A stretch of DNA of 64,000 nucleotides, taken from NCBI RefSeq assembly GCF_038002225.1, contig NZ_JBBOCA010000001.1, positions 3,596,001-3,660,000 of the forward strand, given 5' to 3'. Below the pieces are notes generated by a model. It was not told the DNA's origin. It ran no database searches and saw only the letters and a list, made by a program, of their open reading frames with translations. This document shows positions 55,339 to 63,092 of this stretch, piece by piece. The translations under genes were made by a program, and so were the position numbers. Within the stretch, counting starts at the first letter, position 1. Each line of letters begins with the position of its first letter. The stretch is from Paenibacillus sp. FSL R7-0204. Its GTDB lineage: Bacteria > Bacillota > Bacilli > Paenibacillales > Paenibacillaceae.

Positions 55339-55370
55339 AATAAACCGGATAGAACATCATCCGGTTTATT
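55339..55370 (-). terminator. Terminator of the pentapeptide-repeat gene
   Basis: Perfect 12-bp stem AATAAACCGGAT/ATCCGGTTTATT with an 8-base loop and a T-rich stretch on the minus strand, directly downstream of the gene. Confidence 0.83.
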
Positions 55371-55374
55371 CTCC

Positions 55375-56244
55375 TCAAGCCCAGTGCTCCGGATGCCTTA
55401 AGGATTCCGGCAGCTTGGTGGACGGGCTGCCTTGGGCGGCTTGCAGCTGCGCCTGAGTCAGGAAGAGGCTGCTCCGCAGATCGGCTCCGCGCAGATTCGT
55501 GTCGCGGAAGTCTGCGCCAATCAGATCGGCGAACCGCAGGTCAGCGCCGCTGAGATCCGCAGCGATCAGATACGCGCCGCGTAAGCTGAGGCAGCGGAGG
55601 TCGGCCCCGCGCAGCTTGGCCCCAATCAGATCAGCTCCGCGGCCATAGTTCTTCTGGCGCTTCGGAGCCGGGGAGAGCTGCTTGCGGGCAGCGGTGCGCG
55701 CCAGCTCGCTGGCACGCAGCAGCAGCTCGTTGACTTCAGCGCGGTGCAGGGGCACTTCGAGCTGAAGCAGCTTGTCCGGGCTGAGCAGGGTGAGAGCCTG
55801 CGTCTGCTCCAGCATTTTGATAAGTGAATTATGCAGGTTCTCGGCCCCGCGCAGCGTGAGTGCCTCGTGCAGATACCATAGCAGCTCATGCAGCTGGCGC
55901 ATTACGGGAAGAACCTCGAACATCTGTCCCGCAGTCTCTGGAGCCTGACGCCAGTCGCGTCCGCCATAGGTCAGCTTGGAGATTTTCTGCCCGGCCCCGA
56001 AGCAGTCGTATACTGTACAGCCCCGGAAGCCGCGTTCTCGCAGCTCCGTATGAATGCCGCAGAGGAAGTCTTCCCGCAGATTGGGACAGGGCTGTCCGGC
56101 AGGCTTGTCTATGGCGAAGTCTGAGGATGCAGAGAAATGAAGCGCTGTGCAGCATAGCCCGAAGCAGTTCAGGCAATCCGATTGCAGCTCCGGCAGTCCG
56201 GGATTCGTAGTATGGGATGCAGGAAATGAATGATTGTCTAACAA
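55375..56244 (-). CDS. Cys-rich N-terminal domain fused to pentapeptide repeats
   Basis: A 289-residue protein. The first 75 residues carry eight or more Cys in CLNCFGLCC, PCPN, CGIH and RGCTVYDCFG, a pattern like the YkgJ-type metal-binding cluster. A helical middle follows. From about residue 205 there are about nine A(D/N)LxX pentapeptide units (GADLIGAKLRGADLRCLSLRGAYL..., ADLSGADLRFADLIGADF), which build a right-handed beta helix. TTG 56244 follows GGAGGA. It lies 48 bases after xerS on the same strand. Function unknown. Confidence 0.85.
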   Translation of the reverse strand: MLDNHSFPASHTTNPGLPELQSDCLNCFGLCCTALHFSASSDFAIDKPAGQPCPNLREDFLCGIHTELRERGFRGCTVYDCFGAGQKISKLTYGGRDWRQAPETAGQMFEVLPVMRQLHELLWYLHEALTLRGAENLHNSLIKMLEQTQALTLLSPDKLLQLEVPLHRAEVNELLLRASELARTAARKQLSPAPKRQKNYGRGADLIGAKLRGADLRCLSLRGAYLIAADLSGADLRFADLIGADFRDTNLRGADLRSSLFLTQAQLQAAQGSPSTKLPESLRHPEHWA

Positions 56245-56292
56245 ACGTATTCCTCCAAAAAATAAATGAGATTAACATAGCGGTCATGCAGT

Positions 56293-57396
56293 TTACTGCG
56301 GCGGTTCATTGTCCATACGGCGTTCAATCGCCTCAGACATCGTTTTATCCGTGAGGTGGGCATAGATCTCGGTAGTCTCCGTAGAAGCATGGCCCAGTTG
56401 TTCCTTCGTCCGGTAGATGTCATTCTGCAGGTAATAATCGGTGGCAAAAGAGTGCCGCAGCTTATGCACCGTCAGATAAGGCTTGCCGAACCGTTTGGCG
56501 TATTTGATGATCATCTCCTGGATCGCCCGTTTGGTCATCCGTTTGCCTTCTTTGCTGCCGTTGGGCAGGGCAATGAAGAGCGCTTTTTCCCGTTTCGGCG
56601 TCTTGTACCTGCTCTGGCGGAGGCTTAGATACAAGCTGAGATCATCCTTCGACTGTTCCCGGAAATAGACCGGGGTTTTGAAGGTCTCGTCGTTGTGACC
56701 CTTGCGGAAGACATAGAGCAGCTTATTGTTGACATCCAGATCATCCACGTTCAGGTTGACCACCTCGGAGACGCGCAGGCCCGAATTCAGGATCAGACTG
56801 GCAATACAGGCATCCCGTTCCCGGTTAAGCTGCCAAGAATAATAAGCCTGCTTATTGGCTTCCACAGCTGTGCCGTATCCTTCATAGATGTAGCCTACGA
56901 ACTCCAGCAGCTCCTCGTCCTCCAGAATTTTACCTTTGAGCTTGGCGGCGGTATCCTTCGGTTTGTGAATGCGCTTGATCTCCACCTTGGCCATAATGTT
57001 ACGCTTCAGCAGCGGGTAGAAGTTCTCATCCTCGGCTATCTGGCTCAGATAATGGAACAGCGAACGCAGTGCAGACAGCTTACGGGATACGGTCACCCGC
57101 GAATTGGCATTCTCAGCCCGGGTGGTCAAGTGCAGACGGTAGCCGACAATGCTATCCATATGCAGGGTCTCCAGCTCAAGCAGAGTGATGTCAGCATTGC
57201 TGGCCGCTACCGAGAGACCTTCACCCCGCAGCCAGCCGAAAAAGGATTCATAGTCCCGGATATACTCCAGCAGTGTGGAGGGGGACAGATCCGGCCGTTT
57301 ATAGTCGATGAACTGCTGGACAAACCAGGGCATCTGCGGCAGCCGCTGATCCAGGTTTGCCCGGTCGGCCGCTTTTTGAATACTGATGAGCTTCAC
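56293..57396 (-). CDS. xerS: Tyrosine recombinase XerS-type
   Basis: The 367-residue recombinase has the N-terminal SAM-like core-binding domain (DYKRPDLSPSTLLEYIRDYESFFGWL) and the C-terminal catalytic domain with Arg in SGLRVSEVVNLN, His-x-x-Arg in HKLRHSFATDY, the LGHAS motif and the Tyr nucleophile in TEIYAHL. It resolves chromosome dimers at a dif-like site when it is of the XerS type, as in streptococci; the name follows sequence resemblance. ATG 57396 follows AAGAAGG. A possible dif-like sequence lies just upstream. Confidence 0.88.
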   Translation of the reverse strand: MKLISIQKAADRANLDQRLPQMPWFVQQFIDYKRPDLSPSTLLEYIRDYESFFGWLRGEGLSVAASNADITLLELETLHMDSIVGYRLHLTTRAENANSRVTVSRKLSALRSLFHYLSQIAEDENFYPLLKRNIMAKVEIKRIHKPKDTAAKLKGKILEDEELLEFVGYIYEGYGTAVEANKQAYYSWQLNRERDACIASLILNSGLRVSEVVNLNVDDLDVNNKLLYVFRKGHNDETFKTPVYFREQSKDDLSLYLSLRQSRYKTPKREKALFIALPNGSKEGKRMTKRAIQEMIIKYAKRFGKPYLTVHKLRHSFATDYYLQNDIYRTKEQLGHASTETTEIYAHLTDKTMSEAIERRMDNEPPQ

Positions 57397-57521
57397 CTTC
57401 TTTATAGTTTCCCCGTAGGGAGGGCTGTCCTTCTATCTTACCATGTTTCCGGCAAACCTTGCTCCTGATGATACAAAGTTATATGATGGGTAGTAAACGA
57501 AAACGGCAGAGGTGAACCTGG

Positions 57522-58031
57522 ATGGAACTTGGAATCGAGCTGGTTCCTAAAGAGCAGAAGCAGATTATAAGCAGATTGATGCAGTTCTATTTGTATGACT
57601 TTACCCGCTATCTGGAGCTGCAGGTGGACCGTGAAGGATTGTTCCCGTCCTATCCGGGACTTGAGGCTTACTGGAGCAGTGGTAAAAATAAATTCGCCTA
57701 CCTGTTCACCGTAGACGGCAATGTCGCAGGCTTTGCCCTGATCGACCGTCTGCTGCGCGACCCGGAGGGCGAGTTCTATATGACGGAGTTTTTTGTGATG
57801 CAGCGGTACCGGCGCAGCGGCGTAGGGACCTGGGCGGCACACCGGCTGTTCGACATGTTCCCCGGCAACTGGAAGGTGTCGCAGATTCGTGCCAACACTC
57901 CGGCGCGGGATTTCTGGCACCGGGTCATCGGAGCTTACACCGGCGGTGATTTCCAGGAGCGGTTCAACTCCCGCCAAGGCAATCCGAGTCAATACTTCAG
58001 TACATTAAACACTAATAGGGTTAAGAAATAA
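57522..58031 (+). CDS. GNAT-family acetyltransferase
   Basis: A 169-residue protein with the GNAT fold; the acetyl-CoA loop is QRYRRSGVGTWAA, and the late RANTPARDFWHRVIG segment fits the family. The substrate is unknown. ATG 57522 has GAGGTG upstream. It is divergent from xerS. Confidence 0.88.
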   Translation: MELGIELVPKEQKQIISRLMQFYLYDFTRYLELQVDREGLFPSYPGLEAYWSSGKNKFAYLFTVDGNVAGFALIDRLLRDPEGEFYMTEFFVMQRYRRSGVGTWAAHRLFDMFPGNWKVSQIRANTPARDFWHRVIGAYTGGDFQERFNSRQGNPSQYFSTLNTNRVKK

Positions 58032-58103
58032 ATTTACCTGTTCCTGGCAGACTTCAGCGCAACTTTGGATCGTATCCGGCGTCTGGTAACTGAGGTGATT
58101 AGA

Positions 58104-59123
58104 TTGTCCAAGCAAATGAGCTTATGGGGAGCGGGCTGTATAGCGGTTGCAATAGCAATCAGCACAGGCTGCAGCAATGCTGCGGATCAGGGTTCTTCGG
58201 GTGCAGAGCGTACGGATCAGCCGTCAGCAACGCCCGCAGCAGCTACGGCAATAGCTGCTCCTGCAACTGTGGTTCCAACTCCGTCGGCAACAGCCGCGCC
58301 TGCTGTTAAATCCGTGTCGCTGATTCCCGAAGTAAGGGAGTATTCAGGGAGCGGCAGGGGCTACGAGCTGGATGGCGTCAATGTCCAAGCGGATTACTCC
58401 GCAGACCAGACATTGCCGCTTGGATTATTCCTGCCGGAGACGATGATCCGTTTTGAACAGGACGGAAGAACGGCATGGGGGACTGCGGACAAGCATAATT
58501 ATATTACGTTGATTAAGCTAAGCTCTGAGAATGGTACAACAGGCGGGAAGTTCGAACCCGGTACAGACCGGCGGCTGCTGAAGTTCAAGGAATATGAAGG
58601 GAGCAGGGAGGATGGCGACCGGAGGGTTGAGACATTTATTTTCACAGCCTATAAGGATACTTACCGGGCCGAGATTCATATTCAGGACGAGCAACGGGAT
58701 AAGCTGCTTCCACTCTTCACATCTATGCTAAGTGGTATGGAGTACATGGAGAAGCATCCGCCGATTAAGCCGGGAGTCTTCTTCAAGGTACCTGATGTAG
58801 GCCCCAGTCCGGGCAATAAGCAAGCGCTCCAGGAGACACTGGACTGTATTGCAGCCTGGGCTGCCGGAGACAAAGAGAAGTTCGCTGCGACGATGTATTC
58901 ACCGCTGCTTAATGACAACTTACAGTACTTGCTCGATCATAAGAATGTTTACCGTTTCCATAAACTGACCGTAGTCGGAATTCCTGTCGAGGGAGCCAAA
59001 CGGGCGGCCTTCTTTGTGGAGTTTACGCAGATGACCTCTGAGGGCTATATTACGGACAGCAACAATGAGATCTCCCTGCTGCTGAATAAGCAAGGGGAGT
59101 GGAAGATCGCTAGTATTGATTAG
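58104..59123 (+). CDS. Lipoprotein of unknown function
   Basis: A 339-residue protein with a lipoprotein signal (CIAVAIAISTGC lipobox), a Thr/Ala/Pro-rich linker of about 45 residues, and a globular domain with no recognised family. The end (YITDSNNEISLLLNKQGEWKIASID) resembles an NTF2-like or SnoaL-type tail. TTG 58104 has GAGGTG six bases upstream and is better than ATG 58065. A terminator follows. Confidence 0.78.
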   Translation: MSKQMSLWGAGCIAVAIAISTGCSNAADQGSSGAERTDQPSATPAAATAIAAPATVVPTPSATAAPAVKSVSLIPEVREYSGSGRGYELDGVNVQADYSADQTLPLGLFLPETMIRFEQDGRTAWGTADKHNYITLIKLSSENGTTGGKFEPGTDRRLLKFKEYEGSREDGDRRVETFIFTAYKDTYRAEIHIQDEQRDKLLPLFTSMLSGMEYMEKHPPIKPGVFFKVPDVGPSPGNKQALQETLDCIAAWAAGDKEKFAATMYSPLLNDNLQYLLDHKNVYRFHKLTVVGIPVEGAKRAAFFVEFTQMTSEGYITDSNNEISLLLNKQGEWKIASID

Positions 59124-59148
59124 GCAGAGCACCTGCCGAAGCTCGAAA

Positions 59149-59181
59149 GCTTGAGACACCTATGGGGTTTCAGGCTTTTTT
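59149..59181 (+). terminator. Terminator of the lipoprotein gene
   Basis: Nine-bp stem GCTTGAGAC/GTTTCAGGC with two G-T pairs and a nine-base loop, followed by six T. Confidence 0.78.
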
Positions 59182-59307
59182 GCTGTATAAATAATCACAA
59201 CCTTCTGAAATCCCGGCGGCTATAATCTAAGTTGAACGATGTTCAAAAACATTACAGTGTTCAATCCAGCGGAACAGCATCACCCTAACAGAAGGAGTCT
59301 AACGATC

Positions 59308-59931
59308 ATGGGCAAAGCAGAGAGACAAGAGCAGGAGCGCGAAGCGATGCGTAATCTGATTCTTGCTACGGCTGGCGAGCTGCTGGCGGAGAAGGGGATC
59401 AGGCAGCTGTCGATCCGCAAAATCGCTGAACGGATGGAGTATTCGGCAGGCATTATTTATCACTATTTTCAAGGAAAAGAGGACATTGTGGAGCAGCTTC
59501 TTCAACGGGGCTACCAGGAGCTAATGGGCGGACTGATTGCCGGATCGGAGGCCTCACCGGATGAAGAATCTCCAGAAGAGCGCTTAAGACGCACGCTGAG
59601 ACAGTTCATTAAGGTCGCAACCGCAGAAGGCTCACAGTACCGGAGTATGATGCTGAATGATTCGCCGGCCGTGCTTAGCCACACCGGCGTGTTGCATCAG
59701 GGAGCAGCCCTGGAACGCAGCGGGATCGCGGGTCTCTGTGATACGCTCCATCAATTCAGCGGGATGGCCTCCTGTGAGCAGAGGGAGCTTGAGCTCACCG
59801 CCCAAATTATCTGGAGCGCAGCCTTCGGGCTGATAATGAGGCTGATGGTGGAGGGGAATCTGCCTGAGGGGCAGAAGGAGGCTCTGATTAACCGGCACAT
59901 AGAAGCAATGGTGCATATTGCACAAGGATAG
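59308..59931 (+). CDS. TetR-family regulator
   Basis: The 207-residue regulator has the TetR helix-turn-helix (ILATAGELLAEKGIRQLSIRKIAERMEYSAGIIYHYFQGKEDIV) and a helical ligand domain. ATG 59308 follows GAAGGAG. It is followed, after 10 bases, by a membrane protein and then a flavodoxin gene, so it probably controls that operon. Confidence 0.93.
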   Translation: MGKAERQEQEREAMRNLILATAGELLAEKGIRQLSIRKIAERMEYSAGIIYHYFQGKEDIVEQLLQRGYQELMGGLIAGSEASPDEESPEERLRRTLRQFIKVATAEGSQYRSMMLNDSPAVLSHTGVLHQGAALERSGIAGLCDTLHQFSGMASCEQRELELTAQIIWSAAFGLIMRLMVEGNLPEGQKEALINRHIEAMVHIAQG

Positions 59932-59941
59932 GAGGAATAGA

Positions 59942-60841
59942 ATGAGCCATAGACGAACCATTAGCTTTTTAACGTGGATGGTGATCGTGCTTGGTGTTGT
60001 TGCGTCAGGCATCGGGCTATTTTCAGGTGAAGGATCTGAGAATGAGGGGAGCCATCCCATCTTCACCTCCATCCGGGGAGAACAGATTGAATTGTACGGA
60101 AGCGGAATCTACAAGAATGATTCTTTGTCCGCAGCAACCCAGGCCATCGCCCAGGATGGCGTTACACTGTTCGCCGGCGTTCCATTGCTGCTGATTTCCT
60201 TGCTTTTGAGTCTCAGCGGACGAATCAGAGGCCGGCTGCTGCTGGCCGGAGCGCTCGGATACTTCACCTATACCTATGCTTCATACTGTTTTCTGGCTAT
60301 GTATAATGATTTGTTTCTGGTCTACGTCTTGCTGTTCTCGGCCAGCTTATTTGCATTTATTTTGGTCTTTCGCTCGGTGGAGCGGGACGGGGTAGTGATG
60401 AGGTCACAGCTTCCGGCGGTAAGCATTGGCTTCATCCTGCTGCTGATCGCCTTCCTGATTATCATGCTATGGCTGGGCCGGATTGCCGGCGGCTGGCGGG
60501 AGGGAAACGTGCCTGCTCTGCTCGAGCATTACACCACGCTGGTGATTCAGGCACTGGATTTAGCTGTACTCCTTCCGCTCATGGTTCTGACAGGGGCATT
60601 GCTCGTCCGCAGACAGTCTTACGGTTACCTTCTGGCTCCAGTTATCCTGGTAAAAGCTGCAACCCTGCTGACCTCCATCTCCTCCATGATGATTGGAATG
60701 TTAAGGGCAGGAGTTCATGTCTCCATGGTAGAGTTGATCCTGTTTCCAATGTTCAATCTGGCAGTCATCTGGTGTCTCATTCTTGTACTGCGCAACGCGC
60801 AGGAAACCGCACCACCTGCAAGCCCATTACCTATAGAATAG
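59942..60841 (+). CDS. Membrane protein of unknown function
   Basis: A 299-residue protein with about seven predicted membrane helices; the first follows a short N-terminus, and an extracytoplasmic loop of about 50 residues comes next. No named family was recognised. ATG 59942 has AGGAGG upstream. It lies between the TetR regulator and the flavodoxin gene. Confidence 0.82.
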   Translation: MSHRRTISFLTWMVIVLGVVASGIGLFSGEGSENEGSHPIFTSIRGEQIELYGSGIYKNDSLSAATQAIAQDGVTLFAGVPLLLISLLLSLSGRIRGRLLLAGALGYFTYTYASYCFLAMYNDLFLVYVLLFSASLFAFILVFRSVERDGVVMRSQLPAVSIGFILLLIAFLIIMLWLGRIAGGWREGNVPALLEHYTTLVIQALDLAVLLPLMVLTGALLVRRQSYGYLLAPVILVKAATLLTSISSMMIGMLRAGVHVSMVELILFPMFNLAVIWCLILVLRNAQETAPPASPLPIE

Positions 60842-60853
60842 AGGCGGACTTAA

Positions 60854-61342
60854 GTGAGCAATCGGATCTTGATCGTGTATGCAAGCAAATACGGATGTAC
60901 GGAAAAAGCCGCATTACTTCTGCAAACCAGACTGGATGGGGCCGAGGTGGCGAATTTGAGATCTGGCAAGTTGCCGGATCTGACTAGCTACGACACAGTA
61001 ATTCTAGGCGCCTCGATCTACTATGGCAGAATCCGTAAGGAGATGGCTGCATTCACAGCCCAGCACAAGCAAGAGCTCTTAAGCAAACGGCTGGGATTGT
61101 TCATCTGTGCAGGAATGACAGGGGAGAAGGGGGAGCAGGAGCTTAAGCAGGCGTATCCCGAAATCATTTACAACAAGGCGCTTGCCAGGGAGATCATGGG
61201 CGATGAGATCTACCCGGACCGGATATCTGCGCTTGATAAGTGGATTATACGTATGGTAAAAGGCAAGGAGCACAAGGCCGGAGGCGGGCTGTCCATGGAT
61301 AAGCTGGAGCGTTTCGCGTATACGATGTCGGCAGGCGGGTAG
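60854..61342 (+). CDS. Flavodoxin-domain protein
   Basis: A 162-residue flavodoxin-like protein with the FMN phosphate loop YASKYGCTEKAA, DTVILGASIYYGRIRKEM and the FICAGMT segment. It resembles the HemG-type (menaquinone-linked protoporphyrinogen oxidase) group, but that role is not shown. GTG 60854 follows GAGGCGGA. It is the third gene in an apparent TetR-controlled operon. Confidence 0.88.
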   Translation: MSNRILIVYASKYGCTEKAALLLQTRLDGAEVANLRSGKLPDLTSYDTVILGASIYYGRIRKEMAAFTAQHKQELLSKRLGLFICAGMTGEKGEQELKQAYPEIIYNKALAREIMGDEIYPDRISALDKWIIRMVKGKEHKAGGGLSMDKLERFAYTMSAGG

Positions 61343-62046
61343 GGAGAGGGGGAGCGAGGGTAAGCGGCGATGGAACGAAGTGGAGTAGAAATATTTTGAA
61401 GCGGCAACGCGTTAAGTCAAAGGAATAATCAGGCAATAAGGCAATAAGGAGACATAATATAGATTATGTTAACTAAAGTGTGATAACGATAGCGAAAGCG
61501 TACCGCGAAACGAAAACGCACCAACTTTACAACTTTTAATTATAATATTTCAACATATGAAAAATTCATAATAGAAAAAACAAAAATACAAGCTCTCCCT
61601 CATTACTGCGACTAACCCCAAACCTTCATTTAACCTTAGCAACTGCCAAACGGAAAAAGAGAGGAAAAACCCTGCCAAATCAGGTCTTCGCTGTCAACCC
61701 CACCGTGCGGATTACGCACCTGGACTTACCGCTGACCAGCCAGTGAAGGGGTGCGGAGCGGAGCTAGTTGAAGGAAACACGTGGAAAAATGTATCTTGTT
61801 TCACCGGTATCAAGGTGGATCTCCTGAAGCAATTGGAAAAACAGCATCTACTGGAGGCGTTGTTGCGTATTTGCCGGGAATGTGCCTGAAGAAGTGCTAT
61901 TTTTCCAACTGTTATTTCAACAGGGACGATTCGTTCGTCAGCAAATGTAGAAAATCCAACTACTTCCGTTCTCCAAACTTTGCTTCCTACCGGGCCAAAT
62001 TCGTTAAGCTTGCATTGGCCAGTTACTGGCCGGCATAATCACAAAG
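61343..62046. other. Long intergenic region with repeat copy 3
   Basis: About 700 bases with no credible gene. It holds the third 28-base repeat at 61549-61576, a GTGCG/CGCAC hairpin near 61710, and a GGCCAG-TTA-CTGGCC palindrome at 62017-62031. An 85-codon ORF at 61781-62038 has no ribosome site and an unusual composition and is not called. No terminator follows the flavodoxin gene. Confidence 0.6.
61549..61576. repeat. 28-base dispersed repeat, copy 3
   Basis: Identical over 28 bases to copy 2 at 53643-53670. Core TATGAA-AAA-TTCATA; lies in a gene-free stretch 8 kb away. Confidence 0.8.
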
Positions 62047-62991
62047 CTACTTGCTCGCAGTTAGCATATCCGTTAACTGGAAAGCCACTTTTAGAGACTT
62101 CAGCGCTTGTCGCAGCGACAGGCCGGAGTCCGTCACGTCCCGGAGGCTCAGGAGGGCATGGCGCAAGCTTTTGGCATAGGTATCACTCGGAATCAGCGGA
62201 ATATCCACCCGTCCCTCAGAGGTATAGCCGGTCAGGCTCGCCTGGATCACGCCATCCGCACCACTGCACTCACGGAACTCCAGCTTCGCTTGCTCGAAGT
62301 AAGCTTCATACCCGATAGTAAAAGGATAACTCCCCGGCATCTGCGAAGAAACAGTGAGCTGTGCACTCCACTCGGGCTGCAGGAAGGAGGCTAGGACCAG
62401 CGCCTGTCCATCCTTACCCCCGGAGGTCCCCCAGATGGCAGAAGGTACAGGTGAATCCATCAGCCAGGCGATGAAATCCAGCTCATGAATCATCAGATTG
62501 GGAGCGATGGCCGAGAGGCCCAGATCTCCCCAGAGTGGAGCGGTCTCCCGGCGCATACTCAAATGCAGAAGCTTGCCGTAGGTCTCCTCACGTACCGCCT
62601 GCTCCAAGTATTCATAGGCATAATCGAATTTGATGAATTGATTGACGAGGATTCTGCGCCCGGTCCGCTCTTCCGCCTGAAGCAGTCTCTGTCCATCTTC
62701 CAGCCCCAGCACCGCCGGGGTCTCGCAGAATACATCTTTTCCCCGGTCCAGGGCTTCCAGTGCATAAGTGGCATGAAGCGCAGACGGCAGACAGATATCC
62801 ACTACGTCAATTGAGGGATCAGACAGAATGTCCTCAGCATTCATCGTGAACTCCACCCCCAGCTCTTCCTTCAGCTTCAGCAGCTTGGCCTCATTTCTCC
62901 CGAAGATCACGATCTGGTTCACGAACTCCATTTGCTTCAGCAGAGAGGCGTGATACGCCCCGAATCCAGTTCCCAATATGCCAATGTTCAT
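62047..62991 (-). CDS. Gfo/Idh/MocA-family oxidoreductase
   Basis: The 314-residue NAD(P)-dependent dehydrogenase has an N-terminal Rossmann fold (GILGTGFGAYHASLL), the CETPAVLG segment in which ETP is a variant of the usual EKP, and a C-terminal substrate domain. The substrate, a sugar or polyol, cannot be told. ATG 62991 follows AAGGAG. It is divergent from the WYL regulator over about 100 bases, so the regulator may control it. Confidence 0.9.
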   Translation of the reverse strand: MNIGILGTGFGAYHASLLKQMEFVNQIVIFGRNEAKLLKLKEELGVEFTMNAEDILSDPSIDVVDICLPSALHATYALEALDRGKDVFCETPAVLGLEDGQRLLQAEERTGRRILVNQFIKFDYAYEYLEQAVREETYGKLLHLSMRRETAPLWGDLGLSAIAPNLMIHELDFIAWLMDSPVPSAIWGTSGGKDGQALVLASFLQPEWSAQLTVSSQMPGSYPFTIGYEAYFEQAKLEFRECSGADGVIQASLTGYTSEGRVDIPLIPSDTYAKSLRHALLSLRDVTDSGLSLRQALKSLKVAFQLTDMLTASK

Positions 62992-63092
62992 TTGCAGCAG
63001 CTCCTTGATTTTGATACATTCATCTTAACGCAGCATTGTTGACAACAGAGTGGCAAGAATAGATGACGAATCATAAGAATTGGGGGAGACGC

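Noticed and set aside
61781..62038. 85-codon ORF on the plus strand
   Set aside because: There is no Shine-Dalgarno site, its composition is rich in Cys, Phe and Tyr and unlike the neighbours, and no family was recognised.
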